64,000 bases of DNA from Paracoccus onchidii (GTDB lineage Bacteria > Pseudomonadota > Alphaproteobacteria > Rhodobacterales > Rhodobacteraceae), in assembly GCF_028294535.1 (NCBI RefSeq), contig NZ_JAQBIE010000020.1:1-64000 (forward strand), given 5' to 3'. Both the position numbers and the translations under genes were made by a program. Position 1 is the first letter of the stretch. Each line of letters opens with the position of its first letter. Shown piece by piece: positions 53,502 through 62,926 of this stretch. The notes under the pieces are model-generated. The model saw only the letters and a program-made list of their open reading frames with translations. It made no database searches and was not told the DNA's origin.

Positions 53502-55646
53502 ATGTTTGATGAAGTGAAGAAATCAATCCAGTGGGGTCAGGAAACCCTGACGCTGGAAACGGGTAAAGTTGCCCGTCAGGCCGATGGCACCGTGATTGCC
53601 ACGCTGGGTGAAACCAGCGTCATGGCCAACGTGACCTTCGCCAAGGAACCCAAGCCGGGTCAGGACTTTTTCCCGCTGACGGTTCACTATCAGGAAAAAT
53701 ACTATGCCGCCGGCAAGGTGCCGGGCGGTTTCTTCAAGCGCGAAGCGCGCCCGACCGAAAAAGAAACGCTGACGGCCCGTCTGATCGACCGGCCGATCCG
53801 TCCGTTGTTCGCCCCCGGCTTCAAGCACGAAGTGCTGGTGATGTGCACCGTGCTGAGCCATGATCTGGTCAACGACCCCGATATGGTCGCCATGATTGCA
53901 GCTTCGGCCGCATTGACGATTTCCGGCGTGCCGTTCATGGGACCGATCGCCGCTGCGCGTGTCGGTTTCGCCAATGGCGAATATGTGCTGAACCCTGAAG
54001 TTCAGGATATGGATCAGCTGCGCAACAACCCCGAACAGCGTCTGGACCTCGTCGTCGCCGGCACAAAAGACGCCGTGATGATGGTTGAATCGGAAGCCTA
54101 TGAGCTGTCCGAGGACGAGATGCTGGGCGCGGTCAAGTTCGGCCATGACCAGATGCAGCCGGTGATCGACCTGATCATTGATCTGGCCGAGGCCGCCGCG
54201 AAAGAACCTTTCGACTTTCAGTCGCCGGAATATGGCGCGCTCTATGCCCGCGTGAAAGAACTGGGCGAGGCCGACATGCGCGCCGCCTATGCGATCCGCG
54301 ACAAGTCGGACCGTCAGGACGCCGTTGCTGCCGCGAAGGCGAAGGTCAAAGAAGGTCTCAGCGAAGAAGAACTGGCTGACGCCAATCTTGGCTCGGCACT
54401 GAAAAAGCTGGAATCGGGCATCCTGCGCGGTGACATCATCAATGGTGGTGCGCGCATCGACGGCCGCGACACGAAAACCGTGCGTCCGATCAGCAGCGAA
54501 GTCGGCTTCCTGCCGCGCACCCATGGTTCGGCGCTGTTCACCCGTGGCGAAACGCAGGGTCTGGTTGTGACCACGCTGGGCACCGGCGATGACGAACAGA
54601 TCATCGACGCGCTGCACGGCAACTTCCGTTCGAACTTCCTGCTGCACTACAACTTCCCGCCCTATTCGGTCGGCGAGGTTGGCCGCGTGGGTTCGCCCGG
54701 TCGTCGCGAAATCGGCCATGGCAAACTGGCATGGCGCGCGCTGCAGGCTGTTCTGCCGGCTGCGACCGATTTCCCCTATACCATCCGCGTCGTGTCCGAG
54801 ATCACCGAATCGAATGGTTCGTCCTCGATGGCATCGGTCTGCGGTGGTTCGCTGTCGATGATGGATGCTGGCGTTCCGCTGAAGGCACCGGTTGCCGGCG
54901 TCGCCATGGGGCTGATCCTGGAAGACGATGGCCGCTATGCGGTTCTGACCGACATTCTGGGTGACGAAGACCACCTGGGCGACATGGACTTCAAGGTTGC
55001 GGGCACCGAAAACGGCATCACCAGCCTTCAGATGGACATCAAGGTCGCAGGCATCACGCCCGAGATCATGCAGCAGGCACTGAGCCAGGCCAAAGACGGC
55101 CGCATGCATATCCTTGCCGAGATGGGCAAAGCCCTGACCGAAGGACGTCGCGAGTTCAGCGCCCATGCGCCACGCATCGAGACGATGCAGATTCCGACCG
55201 ACAAGATCCGCGAAGTGATCGGTTCGGGCGGCAAGGTCATCCGCGAGATCGTCGAGACCTCGGGTGCCAAGGTCGACATCAACGATGATGGGGTGATCAA
55301 GATCGCTTCCGCCAACGGCGAGTCGATCCAGAAGGCCTATGACATGATCTATTCGATCGTGGCAGAGCCCGAAGAAGGTCAGATCTACACCGGCAAGGTC
55401 GTGAAACTGGTCGATTTCGGCGCCTTCGTAAACTTCTTCGGCAAGCGCGACGGTCTGGTCCACGTGTCCCAGATCGCCAACCGCCGTCTGGGGCACCCTT
55501 CCGAGGTGCTGCAGGAAGGTCAGGAAGTAAAGGTCAAGCTGCTGGGCTTTGACGATCGTGGCAAGGTGCGCCTTGGCATGAAGATGGTCGATCAGGAGAC
55601 CGGCGAAGAGATCACCGAGAAGAAAGAAGAAACCAACGACGCGTGA
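53502..55646 (+). CDS. pnp: Polyribonucleotide nucleotidyltransferase (PNPase)
   Basis: 3'-5' phosphorolytic exoribonuclease and RNA-decay partner. 714 residues: two RNase PH domains (about 10-220 and 310-545), KH domain (about 555-615, with [14 protein letters not shown]) and S1 domain (about 620-690, [19 protein letters not shown]). GAGAGGA precedes the ATG. The same-length open frame on the other strand is a shadow. Confidence 0.98.
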   Translation: MFDEVKKSIQWGQETLTLETGKVARQADGTVIATLGETSVMANVTFAKEPKPGQDFFPLTVHYQEKYYAAGKVPGGFFKREARPTEKETLTARLIDRPIRPLFAPGFKHEVLVMCTVLSHDLVNDPDMVAMIAASAALTISGVPFMGPIAAARVGFANGEYVLNPEVQDMDQLRNNPEQRLDLVVAGTKDAVMMVESEAYELSEDEMLGAVKFGHDQMQPVIDLIIDLAEAAAKEPFDFQSPEYGALYARVKELGEADMRAAYAIRDKSDRQDAVAAAKAKVKEGLSEEELADANLGSALKKLESGILRGDIINGGARIDGRDTKTVRPISSEVGFLPRTHGSALFTRGETQGLVVTTLGTGDDEQIIDALHGNFRSNFLLHYNFPPYSVGEVGRVGSPGRREIGHGKLAWRALQAVLPAATDFPYTIRVVSEITESNGSSSMASVCGGSLSMMDAGVPLKAPVAGVAMGLILEDDGRYAVLTDILGDEDHLGDMDFKVAGTENGITSLQMDIKVAGITPEIMQQALSQAKDGRMHILAEMGKALTEGRREFSAHAPRIETMQIPTDKIREVIGSGGKVIREIVETSGAKVDINDDGVIKIASANGESIQKAYDMIYSIVAEPEEGQIYTGKVVKLVDFGAFVNFFGKRDGLVHVSQIANRRLGHPSEVLQEGQEVKVKLLGFDDRGKVRLGMKMVDQETGEEITEKKEETNDA

Positions 55647-55683
55647 TCGCGTGGCGTTGATTTCAGATTTCGCCTGAATACCG

Positions 55684-55713
55684 AACAGCCCCGGAAATTC
55701 CGGGGCTGTTTGC
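55684..55713 (+). terminator. Terminator of pnp
   Basis: AACAGCCCCGG (55684-55694), loop AAATT, CCGGGGCTGTT (55700-55710), then TGC. Perfect 11-pair stem, 37 bases after the stop. Confidence 0.85.
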
Positions 55714-55756
55714 AATTGCGGTCATGTTCGACGGGCTTGTCACGATCTGGCACCGG

Positions 55757-56905
55757 TCACGCAAGCGGCTGGTTCTGGTCAAGCAACGCCAAATGCCGGT
55801 CATGTCGCGCCAGCAGCGTGGCGACCGTAAACCTTCCGTCTTTCAGCTCTGGTTCGGGGACGAAGAAATCGTTGAACAGGAATGACATCAGGTCGTCGCG
55901 TGCTTGTTGGTCGAAGGACAGGCGGTCCGGCCTGGACAGCAATTCAGCAAGCTGTTGGTCCGAGTTTGCGATCTGACTGCGGCCGAAATCGCTGTAATAG
56001 CTGTCCCCCAGCACAATGACCGGCTTGTCGTAGAAGAACGCCTCAAGCCCCATTGCAGAATTGACCGTAACGACCCCTTGCGATGCGGCCAATTGATCCA
56101 GCGAGTTGGTGTCGCGATCCATTTTCAGCTTGGGGCCAAGATGTGGTGCCAGCAGGCGGGCAAGGTCGCCGGGGGCATTGGGATGGGGCTTGATGCGCAG
56201 ATGCCAGCCATCGGGCAAATTGCCGCTGGCCCGCGCCAGAACCCGGACCAGTTCGGCAGGGTCGGAAACCCAGCCTCCGTCGGGCAGCATGTCGCGCGGG
56301 GCGTTCAGCTGGAACGGGCAAAACAGGAACGGCCCTTCATCGGTCCAATCGGTGCGCGCATGTTGTGCGACCAGATCGCGGCGCGGCGTGCGGGCCACGA
56401 GGCTGGTGCTCAAATTGCGCCAGTCGCGGATATTGCCCGCTTGTTGACGCCACCGCGCGAAGAATGCCGGATCGCGCGGGATCGAGCTGCGCGCGTTGAC
56501 GCCATTCAGGTCGATCTGAAGCCATCCCGGCAAAGGACCGCGCTCGAAATAGACACAGGGAACCTTGGCCGCCCGGCTGGCCAATGACGCCAATCCGGCA
56601 CGACCAAGCAGGCCGCGCCACAGGAACAGGATGTCGACATGCCGATTATGCAGATCCTTGATGAAACCGGTGTGGCGGGCGGCCAGAGAAAGCTGTTTCA
56701 CCTGCGCCCAGCCTGCGCGAAAGCCGTGCTGTTTGCATATTTCACCTGCGTCCTGCCATGAACCGGCAGCGATCGGACCCAGCCGCGATCGAAGCCGGAT
56801 CGGCTGGGGGGGGCGACCGTCCAGCAGCAATGACTGCATGGCATTGTCGCAAAACGCATCATTGGTGACCAGATAAGCAGGGCAAAGCGGGAGGTGTTGG
56901 GTCAC
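55757..56905 (-). CDS. Capsule polysaccharide biosynthesis protein, KpsS/KpsC-like
   Basis: 382 residues. LRIKPHPNAPGDL near 235 and TVNSAMGLEAFFYDKPVIVL near 280 are the marks of the Capsule_synth (KpsC/KpsS) family, whose members add Kdo to the lipid anchor of group 2 capsules. FLFCPFQLNAPRD near 190 fits too. It starts at a GTG overlapping the stop of the upstream gene (GTGA). No capsule export genes are nearby, so the polymer is unknown. Confidence 0.82.
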   Translation of the reverse strand: MTQHLPLCPAYLVTNDAFCDNAMQSLLLDGRPPQPIRLRSRLGPIAAGSWQDAGEICKQHGFRAGWAQVKQLSLAARHTGFIKDLHNRHVDILFLWRGLLGRAGLASLASRAAKVPCVYFERGPLPGWLQIDLNGVNARSSIPRDPAFFARWRQQAGNIRDWRNLSTSLVARTPRRDLVAQHARTDWTDEGPFLFCPFQLNAPRDMLPDGGWVSDPAELVRVLARASGNLPDGWHLRIKPHPNAPGDLARLLAPHLGPKLKMDRDTNSLDQLAASQGVVTVNSAMGLEAFFYDKPVIVLGDSYYSDFGRSQIANSDQQLAELLSRPDRLSFDQQARDDLMSFLFNDFFVPEPELKDGRFTVATLLARHDRHLALLDQNQPLA

Positions 56906-57774
56906 ATCAAAGATCGGTCCAGAGGAATTCCCAGCGACAACAGCGCCGAAACAGGTGAAGCGCAGGCTAGCGTGCAGCCGCGCTTGCTGGCAACCTGTCT
57001 GGCCAGATCAAAGCCCGCAAGAATGCGGTCCAGCCCTGCGCCAAGCCCCGACGGCGCGCGATCATCGCCTTCATAAAAGCGCGGTTGCTGATCGTTGGAC
57101 AGATCTATTCCGGCAAGCAGGATCCTGTCCGGTTGGGCCGCAAGCGCGAATTGCAGCGCAGAAAACGCAACCGTGCCAGCAATGACCACGCCGTCATCAG
57201 GGCGCAGAGACAATGCCGCGCGCGGTCCGCGAATGACCGTATCACGCAGATCGGCGGCTGCCATTGAGCGGCGCGGTCCGTTCAGGGGCTTGGCCAGATT
57301 GTCGATCAGCGCGATCTGGCGACCCTTCAGTGACGCGTCGTCCTGCGCCGCCCAGGCCCGAAGCGCCGCCGGCGAAAGCAGAAGCGGCACAGAATCCGGC
57401 AAGCCGATCAGCATGGCACAATGGCGAAAGACGAAGCGCTCGTCCTCGACCGCGACGGCCAGGGGGATTATCCTGTCTGCAAGGCTTGCCGCACCATTGC
57501 ACAGGATGGCGCGGCCATCGCCGATTTTCTCGATGTTCTGATCCTTGATCGAGGGGCCCGACCCGATGACCGCGATCAGTGGCATTTCCGACGTCACGAA
57601 ATCGGTGGCTTTGCGCAGGGTCAGCAGCTCGTGACCGCGCCATTGCACGCGACCGCTGTCGCGGTTGATCGCAAGGCCGGGCCAGATGTCCTGCCGATGA
57701 GCCCGGTCACGCCCCAGCAACTGAAAGCCGAGGCGCACCAGCTTGCGCGTAAACGGACGGTCTGACCGAGCCAT
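56902..57774 (-). CDS. Unknown protein coupled to the KpsS-like gene
   Basis: 290 residues, soluble, with a basic N-terminus and a nucleotide-binding-like LIAVIGSGPSIKDQNIEKI near 65 followed by ILCNGAASLADRI. RILLAGIDLSNDQQPRFYEG near 220 recalls the DUF115/MptE-like or sialyltransferase-like proteins of surface glycan loci, but the match is not certain. First gene of a two-gene operon, coupled to the KpsS-like gene; a sugar or surface-polysaccharide role is inferred from that. Confidence 0.7.
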   Translation of the reverse strand: MARSDRPFTRKLVRLGFQLLGRDRAHRQDIWPGLAINRDSGRVQWRGHELLTLRKATDFVTSEMPLIAVIGSGPSIKDQNIEKIGDGRAILCNGAASLADRIIPLAVAVEDERFVFRHCAMLIGLPDSVPLLLSPAALRAWAAQDDASLKGRQIALIDNLAKPLNGPRRSMAAADLRDTVIRGPRAALSLRPDDGVVIAGTVAFSALQFALAAQPDRILLAGIDLSNDQQPRFYEGDDRAPSGLGAGLDRILAGFDLARQVASKRGCTLACASPVSALLSLGIPLDRSLM

Positions 57775-57783
57775 CGAGCGCGA

Positions 57784-58440
57784 TCAGGACGGGTCTTTGG
57801 CAAAGCGCAGATAGGGCAGGCGAATGTCCAGCGCGCCGTAACGTTCCTCGGCGGCGGCATCATCCAGCGCCAATGCGACGATCACGTCCTGACCGGGCAC
57901 CCAGTTGGCGGGGGTGGCCAAAGGCGCGCCGTCGGTTTTCTGAACCGCGTCCAGTGCCCGCAGGATTTCGGCAAAGTTGCGCCCGACCGACATTGGATAG
58001 GTCATGGTCAGCCGAACTTTCTTGTCCGGCCCGATGATGAATACCGTGCGGACGGTTGCCGAATCGGCGGGGGTGCGACCTTCCTGGGGGAGGTAGAATT
58101 CAGCGGGCAGCATGTCATAGGCCTTGGCGACCGTTAGCGACGTGTCGTCGATGATCGCGAAATTGGCCGGTGTGCCGGCGACCTGCTGGATGTCGTTTTT
58201 CCATTTCTGGTGATCTTCGACCGAATCCACCGAAACGCCGATTACCTTGGTGTTGCGTTTCTCGAATTCGGGGGCCAGTTGGGCAACCGCGCCGAATTCG
58301 GTGGTGCAGACGGGCGTAAAGTCGCGGGGATGGCTGAAAACGATGGCATAGCTGTCGCCCAGCCAGTCGTGAAAGCTGATTTCGCCTTCGGTCGAACTGG
58401 CGGTGAAATCGGGGGCGATGTCATTGATACGCAGGGACAT
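57784..58440 (-). CDS. 1-Cys peroxiredoxin (Prx6 type)
   Basis: Reduces peroxides through a single peroxidatic cysteine. 218 residues, with Cys45 in DFTPVCTTEF, FSHPRDFTPVC typical of the Prx6 group, and the long C-terminal half (YPMSVGRNFAEILR, PLATPANWVPGQDVIV) that sets this group apart from AhpC. Located 9 bases from the unknown glycan gene but with its own promoter region. Confidence 0.93.
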   Translation of the reverse strand: MSLRINDIAPDFTASSTEGEISFHDWLGDSYAIVFSHPRDFTPVCTTEFGAVAQLAPEFEKRNTKVIGVSVDSVEDHQKWKNDIQQVAGTPANFAIIDDTSLTVAKAYDMLPAEFYLPQEGRTPADSATVRTVFIIGPDKKVRLTMTYPMSVGRNFAEILRALDAVQKTDGAPLATPANWVPGQDVIVALALDDAAAEERYGALDIRLPYLRFAKDPS

Positions 58441-58510
58441 GGCGGGTCCTTTCGTTTGGTTGCGTTGTTGCTAACATATGCCTGTGTCGGCGAATTGCCA
58501 TAGCCGTAGA

Positions 58511-58552
58511 TGCGACATCGCGCGCGATGCCTGAAATCAATGATGTGTCGCA
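58511..58552. promoter_or_regulatory. Inverted repeat in the peroxiredoxin/aldehyde dehydrogenase control region
   Basis: TGCGACA (58511-58517) and TGTCGCA (58546-58552) are perfect inverted arms 28 bases apart in the divergent gap 58441-58609. They may be operator halves for a regulator. No known consensus is claimed. Confidence 0.3.
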
Positions 58553-58609
58553 CTTGCGGTGACGCGGGGCAGATGCCACCTTCATGCCAAAGATCCACAG
58601 GAGAACGCG

Positions 58610-60061
58610 ATGAGCACGCTTTTGGACAAGCGCAAATTCTATATTGACGGGGCCTGGGCGGATCCGGCGCAGGCCCGCGATCTCGAGGTGATCGACCCGT
58701 CGACCGAAGAGGCGGTGGCCCTCATCAGCCTGGGCGATCAGGCCGATACCGATGCTGCCGTTGCTGCGGCCAAACGCGCCTTGCCGGCGTGGTCCAGCAC
58801 CCCCCCGAGCGAACGACTCGCCCATGTAGAGCGCATTCTGGACATCTATCAGCGGCGTATCAACGATATGGCACAGGCGATCAGCCTGGAAATGGGCGCG
58901 CCGCAGGACATGGCGCTTTCATCGCAGGCGGCGGCGGGCAGCTATCATATCCAGAACTTCATTGACGCGTTCCGTGAGTTTCAGTTTGTCCGGCCGCTTG
59001 GCGATCACGCACCATCGACCATGGTCACCTGGGAACCGGTGGGCGTGGTCGGGTTGATCACGCCTTGGAACTGGCCAATGAATCAGGTGACGCTGAAGGT
59101 CATTCCAGCGCTTCTTGCGGGCGATACCTGCGTCTTGAAACCGTCCGAGATCGCCCCGCTCAGCTCGATGCTGTTCGCCGAGATCATCGACGAGGCGGGC
59201 TTGCCCAAAGGTGTTTTCAATCTTGTCAATGGCGATGGGCTTGGGGTCGGGACGCAGCTTTCGACGCATCAGGATGTCGCGATGATCAGCTTTACCGGTT
59301 CGACCCGCGCGGGCATCGCGATCACCAAGGCCGCAGCCGACAGCCTGAAAAAGGTCGTGCTTGAACTGGGCGGCAAGGGGGCGAATATCGTTTTTGCCGA
59401 TGCCGATGAAAAGGCCGTCCGCCGTGGCGTGCAGCATTGCTTCAACAATACCGGCCAATCCTGCAATGCGCCCACGCGCATGTTGGTCGAACGCAGTGTC
59501 TATGACGCCGCCGTCGAAACCGCCGCACAGGTCGCAAAGGCTACCGAGGTCGCGACGGCCCATCAGCCCGGACGGCATATCGGCCCGGTCGTCAGCAAGG
59601 CGCAGTGGGACAAGATTCAGGATCTCATCCAGGCGGGTATCGATGAGGGCGCGCGCCTTGTCGCAGGAGGAACCGGGCTGCCCGAAGGCGTCAATCGCGG
59701 CTATTTTGTGCGTCCGACCGTCTTTGCCGATGTCAGCAATGACATGGCTGTGGCGCAGCAGGAAATCTTTGGCCCCGTGCTGGCGATGATTCCTTTCGAT
59801 AGCGAAGAGGACGCAATCGCGATCGCCAATGACACGCCCTATGGATTGACCAATTATGTTCAATCGGGCGATGGCGCGCGGCGCAACCGCGTGGCCCGTC
59901 AGTTGCAGGCCGGCATGGTCGAGATGAATGGCGAATCGCGCGGTGCGGGTGCGGCCTTTGGTGGCGTGAAGATGTCGGGCCGTGCGCGTGAAGGCGGGAT
60001 CATGGGACTGGAAGAGTTCATGGATTCGAAATCGGTCAGCGGTTGGGACCGGGACGCCTGA
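58610..60061 (+). CDS. NAD(P)-dependent aldehyde dehydrogenase
   Basis: 483 residues of the ALDH superfamily. Catalytic Cys285 lies in NTGQSCNAPTR and the general base Glu252 in LELGGKGANIV; FTGSTRAG lies upstream and EIFGPVLAMIPF downstream. Substrate unknown; relatives act on medium-chain or aromatic aldehydes. ATG 58610 has ACAGGAG upstream. Divergent from the peroxiredoxin, convergent with the response regulator. Confidence 0.93.
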   Translation: MSTLLDKRKFYIDGAWADPAQARDLEVIDPSTEEAVALISLGDQADTDAAVAAAKRALPAWSSTPPSERLAHVERILDIYQRRINDMAQAISLEMGAPQDMALSSQAAAGSYHIQNFIDAFREFQFVRPLGDHAPSTMVTWEPVGVVGLITPWNWPMNQVTLKVIPALLAGDTCVLKPSEIAPLSSMLFAEIIDEAGLPKGVFNLVNGDGLGVGTQLSTHQDVAMISFTGSTRAGIAITKAAADSLKKVVLELGGKGANIVFADADEKAVRRGVQHCFNNTGQSCNAPTRMLVERSVYDAAVETAAQVAKATEVATAHQPGRHIGPVVSKAQWDKIQDLIQAGIDEGARLVAGGTGLPEGVNRGYFVRPTVFADVSNDMAVAQQEIFGPVLAMIPFDSEEDAIAIANDTPYGLTNYVQSGDGARRNRVARQLQAGMVEMNGESRGAGAAFGGVKMSGRAREGGIMGLEEFMDSKSVSGWDRDA

Positions 60062-60067
60062 TGCACT

Positions 60068-60099
60068 TGCGGCCCGCATCGATCAGGATGCGGGCCGCA
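60068..60099. terminator. Hairpin between convergent ALDH and response-regulator genes
   Basis: TGCGGCCCGCATC (60068-60080), loop GATCAG, GATGCGGGCCGCA (60087-60099): a perfect 13-pair stem in a 42-base convergent gap. No T-run, but probably stops both genes. Confidence 0.75.
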
Positions 60100-60103
60100 G
60101 GGT

Positions 60104-60814
60104 TCAGGGCGTCTGCTCGATCTCGGCCAGAAAAATGTAGCCCGCGCCATAGATCGTCTTGATCAGGTGCGGGTTTTTCGGGTCTTCGCCCAATTTGGTT
60201 CGCAGCCGCGAAATCCGCACATCCATCGCCCGGTCGAAACTGTCGCCGGCCGTTCCCCCCAGCGTTTCAAGCATTTGGGCGCGGGTGATCAGCCGGCGTG
60301 GATTGTCGGTGAACATGCGCAGAACCTCGGCCTCGGCATGGCTGAGCGGCACCTCGATGCCATCGGGTGAGGTCAGCGTATAGCGATCGAAATCGGCGCT
60401 CCATCCCGCGAACCGCAAGGATTGTGCATTGCGGCCCTGTTGCTGGGCGGGGCGGCGCAGGCGGGCACGGATGCGGGCGACAACCTCGGCCGGTTCAAAA
60501 GGCTTGATGATGTAATCATCCGCGCCCAATTCCAGCCCGGTGACGCGATCCTGCACCTGCGCCCGGCCGGATATGATAATGATCGCGGCGCCGGATTCGG
60601 TCGCCAGCCGATGCACCAGCGCCAGACCATCGCGATCGGGCAGGCCCAGATCGATCAGGCAGGCATCGGGCATGATACGGCGCAAGGCGGCCTCGAATTC
60701 GGTGGCGCGCCCATAGGTCTGGGTGCGAAAGCCAGCGTCCTCCAGCGCCGCAGACAGCAGGCGCCGGATCTCGGGTTCGTCATCAAGTATCGCGATCAAC
60801 GGCGCTTCGGTCAT
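60104..60814 (-). CDS. OmpR-family response regulator
   Basis: 236 residues: receiver domain (about 5-118) with acidic pair Asp11-Asp12, phosphoacceptor Asp55 (CLIDLGLPDRDG), and the Lys in IIKPFEP; then a winged-helix DNA-binding domain (about 135-230, SRLRTKLGEDPKNPHLIKTI). The ATG overlaps the stop of the kinase gene (ATGA), so the two form a pair. Targets unknown; the divergent acyl-CoA ligase is a candidate. Confidence 0.94.
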   Translation of the reverse strand: MTEAPLIAILDDEPEIRRLLSAALEDAGFRTQTYGRATEFEAALRRIMPDACLIDLGLPDRDGLALVHRLATESGAAIIIISGRAQVQDRVTGLELGADDYIIKPFEPAEVVARIRARLRRPAQQQGRNAQSLRFAGWSADFDRYTLTSPDGIEVPLSHAEAEVLRMFTDNPRRLITRAQMLETLGGTAGDSFDRAMDVRISRLRTKLGEDPKNPHLIKTIYGAGYIFLAEIEQTP

Positions 60815-62679
60815 GTGCTTTCCTGAACGGCTTGTGCCAGCGCAGAGGCAAGGCGGGCGGGGGTGAATGGCTTGGTCAGAACCTGACCGGTGGCGCGATT
60901 GCGCAGCGGATCACCGGGCGGCAAGGACGTCATCAGAACGACTGGCAGGGCAGAAGGCAGGTCCAGCCCCAGCCCGTCGCCCAGTTGGATATCCGACAGG
61001 ATCAGGCTGAGCCCGGGCAAATCTGTCATGGCGCGGGCTTCGGTCAGGCTGGCGGCTTCGATCACGGCATGGCCCAGCCCGGTCAATTGCCCGCGGACCT
61101 GGGCGCGGATCGTGTCGTCATCCTCGACCAGCAACACCATTTGCCGGATGACGCTGCGGCGGGGCAGCCGCAATATGACGCGCGCGCCGGTCGGGCAATT
61201 CTCGAGCCGCATCGTGCCGCCCATCAACTTGGTCTGGTCATAGACCATGGACAACCCAAGCCCCGATCCCTGCCCCTTCTTGGTGGTGAAGAAAGGTTCC
61301 GATCCGCGTTTCAATGCCTCGTCCGAGAAACCGGGACCGGTATCGGAGATATTGATTTCCAGCCATTCGGCATTCGCGCGGGCCATGATCCGGATCCGGC
61401 CAACCCCACCGATCGCGGTGTTCGAATTCAGGATCAGGTTCAGCAACGAATCCTGTAACGCACCGGAATCCAGCAATAATTCCTGTTGGGGCAGGTTGAT
61501 GTCCAGATCCAGAATCGTGCCTTCGTTCAGCGATGGGCGTGCCAGTGTCGCGACGTCCTGGATCAAGCCGGCCGGATCGGTGGGTTGCAGCGACACTTCG
61601 CGCGGGCCGCTGATCTTCGCGATACGTTCCAGCAGGCTTGCCCCGCGCCGCGCCGCCGCAAGGGTCGCCTGCACATCCTCAAGCGCGTCGGGGCCAAGAT
61701 CCTGCGCCGCCAGACGGGTCTGAAGCCCCAGAATAATGGTCAGAAGGTTACCGAAGTCATGCGCCATGCCCGAGGTAAGCTGCGCGGCAAGGCTGCGCTT
61801 GCTGGCATGGGCGAGGGCTTCGCGGGCCTGCACCTCGGCGCTGACATCGGTTGACAGGATATAGACGCCACCGCGCGTCTTGTCGGGCGTCAAGGCAATT
61901 CTGATTCTGCGGCCCGATGTCGGGTGCGTGATCTCGAATACCTGCGCCTCTCCGGCAAGTGCTTGATCCAGATAAGGTTTCAAAAGAGCGAATGTCGGGC
62001 TTCCCAGCGCGTCCTCGACGGTCATACCGACCACATCCGAAGCTGCGCCCGGAAAGATCAGCGGTTGTCTGCGGTTGGAAAAGCTGTATCGAAAATCGGT
62101 ATCGACATGGGCGATATGGGCCGGCACCATTTCGGTGACCTGCCTTGTATGTGCCTCGGTGCGGGTCAGGATCCGCTGCGCTTCTTGCAGGGCGGTGTTC
62201 GTTGCCTCCAGCTGCCGGTTCGTGGCTGCCAGCCGCTCGGCGTTTTCCAGAACCTGGCCCGACAGTTCGGCCGAGCGCGCGCGCAGCAATGCTTCCTGGC
62301 GCTTGATGTCGGTCATGTCGGTATAGACGGTGACCCAGCCCCCCTGGCTGAGAGGTGCCCCCTCGACGGCGATCCAGCGGCCGTTTGCGCGTTCACGTTC
62401 GAAATAATGGGGCTGGAAGGCGCGGGCCTGCTCGACGCGCAGCGCGACGGCGGCCTCGGTGTCGGGCTGGGGGCCGTATTCGCCGCGCAGGACCAGAAAG
62501 CGGATCGTGTCCTCGAAACTGGTGCCCGGACGGGTCAGGTCTTCGGGCAGGTCGAACATGGCCTGATATTTGCGATTGGCAACGGCCAGCCGCAGATCGG
62601 CATCGAAAATCGACAATGCCTGTCCGATCAGGTTCAACCCCGATCGCGTCAGGTCGGCGCGAATGCGTTCACTGGTCAT
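60811..62679 (-). CDS. Hybrid sensor histidine kinase with PAS domains and C-terminal receiver
   Basis: 622 residues, no membrane segment visible, so cytosolic sensing is likely. PAS-like domain (about 12-130), short coiled coil (140-185), second PAS-like domain (about 190-295), HisKA box with the phosphorylated His near 307 (GMAHDFGNLLTI), HATPase with NSNTAIGG, ISDTGPGF and GSGLGLSMV, and a receiver (about 525-620) with Asp near 563 (LILSDIQLG). ATG 62679 chosen; a longer frame to 62811 has no support. Confidence 0.92.
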   Translation of the reverse strand: MTSERIRADLTRSGLNLIGQALSIFDADLRLAVANRKYQAMFDLPEDLTRPGTSFEDTIRFLVLRGEYGPQPDTEAAVALRVEQARAFQPHYFERERANGRWIAVEGAPLSQGGWVTVYTDMTDIKRQEALLRARSAELSGQVLENAERLAATNRQLEATNTALQEAQRILTRTEAHTRQVTEMVPAHIAHVDTDFRYSFSNRRQPLIFPGAASDVVGMTVEDALGSPTFALLKPYLDQALAGEAQVFEITHPTSGRRIRIALTPDKTRGGVYILSTDVSAEVQAREALAHASKRSLAAQLTSGMAHDFGNLLTIILGLQTRLAAQDLGPDALEDVQATLAAARRGASLLERIAKISGPREVSLQPTDPAGLIQDVATLARPSLNEGTILDLDINLPQQELLLDSGALQDSLLNLILNSNTAIGGVGRIRIMARANAEWLEINISDTGPGFSDEALKRGSEPFFTTKKGQGSGLGLSMVYDQTKLMGGTMRLENCPTGARVILRLPRRSVIRQMVLLVEDDDTIRAQVRGQLTGLGHAVIEAASLTEARAMTDLPGLSLILSDIQLGDGLGLDLPSALPVVLMTSLPPGDPLRNRATGQVLTKPFTPARLASALAQAVQEST

Positions 62680-62926
62680 GGCTGCGCCGCGATGTGGCGC
62701 AGCCTCGCGGGCAGCCGGCCCGACATTGCCGCAAATCGGATCATCAGCAATCGGTTCCTCCTTGGACCTAGCGATAGCACCGCCATGATCGGGGCAAAAG
62801 CGCTGAAACAATTCGTTGGAATTCTGAAAAACTGCGGCAATGATTACCCAACATGGTCAGGTCAATCCGAAACGGAGGAGGTTTCGGACGACGCGGCACC
62901 AAACGCCGCGCGACAGGGGAGGTAAG
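62680..62926. other. Divergent control region of kinase and acyl-CoA ligase genes
   Basis: 247 bases with no gene. Both operons start from here, so it should hold two promoters and possibly sites for the response regulator. No clear consensus was recognised. Confidence 0.5.

Noticed and set aside
53523..55715. 730-codon open frame antisense to pnp
   Set aside because: A shadow of strongly biased codon use in pnp; its His/Gln/Asp-rich translation resembles no protein.
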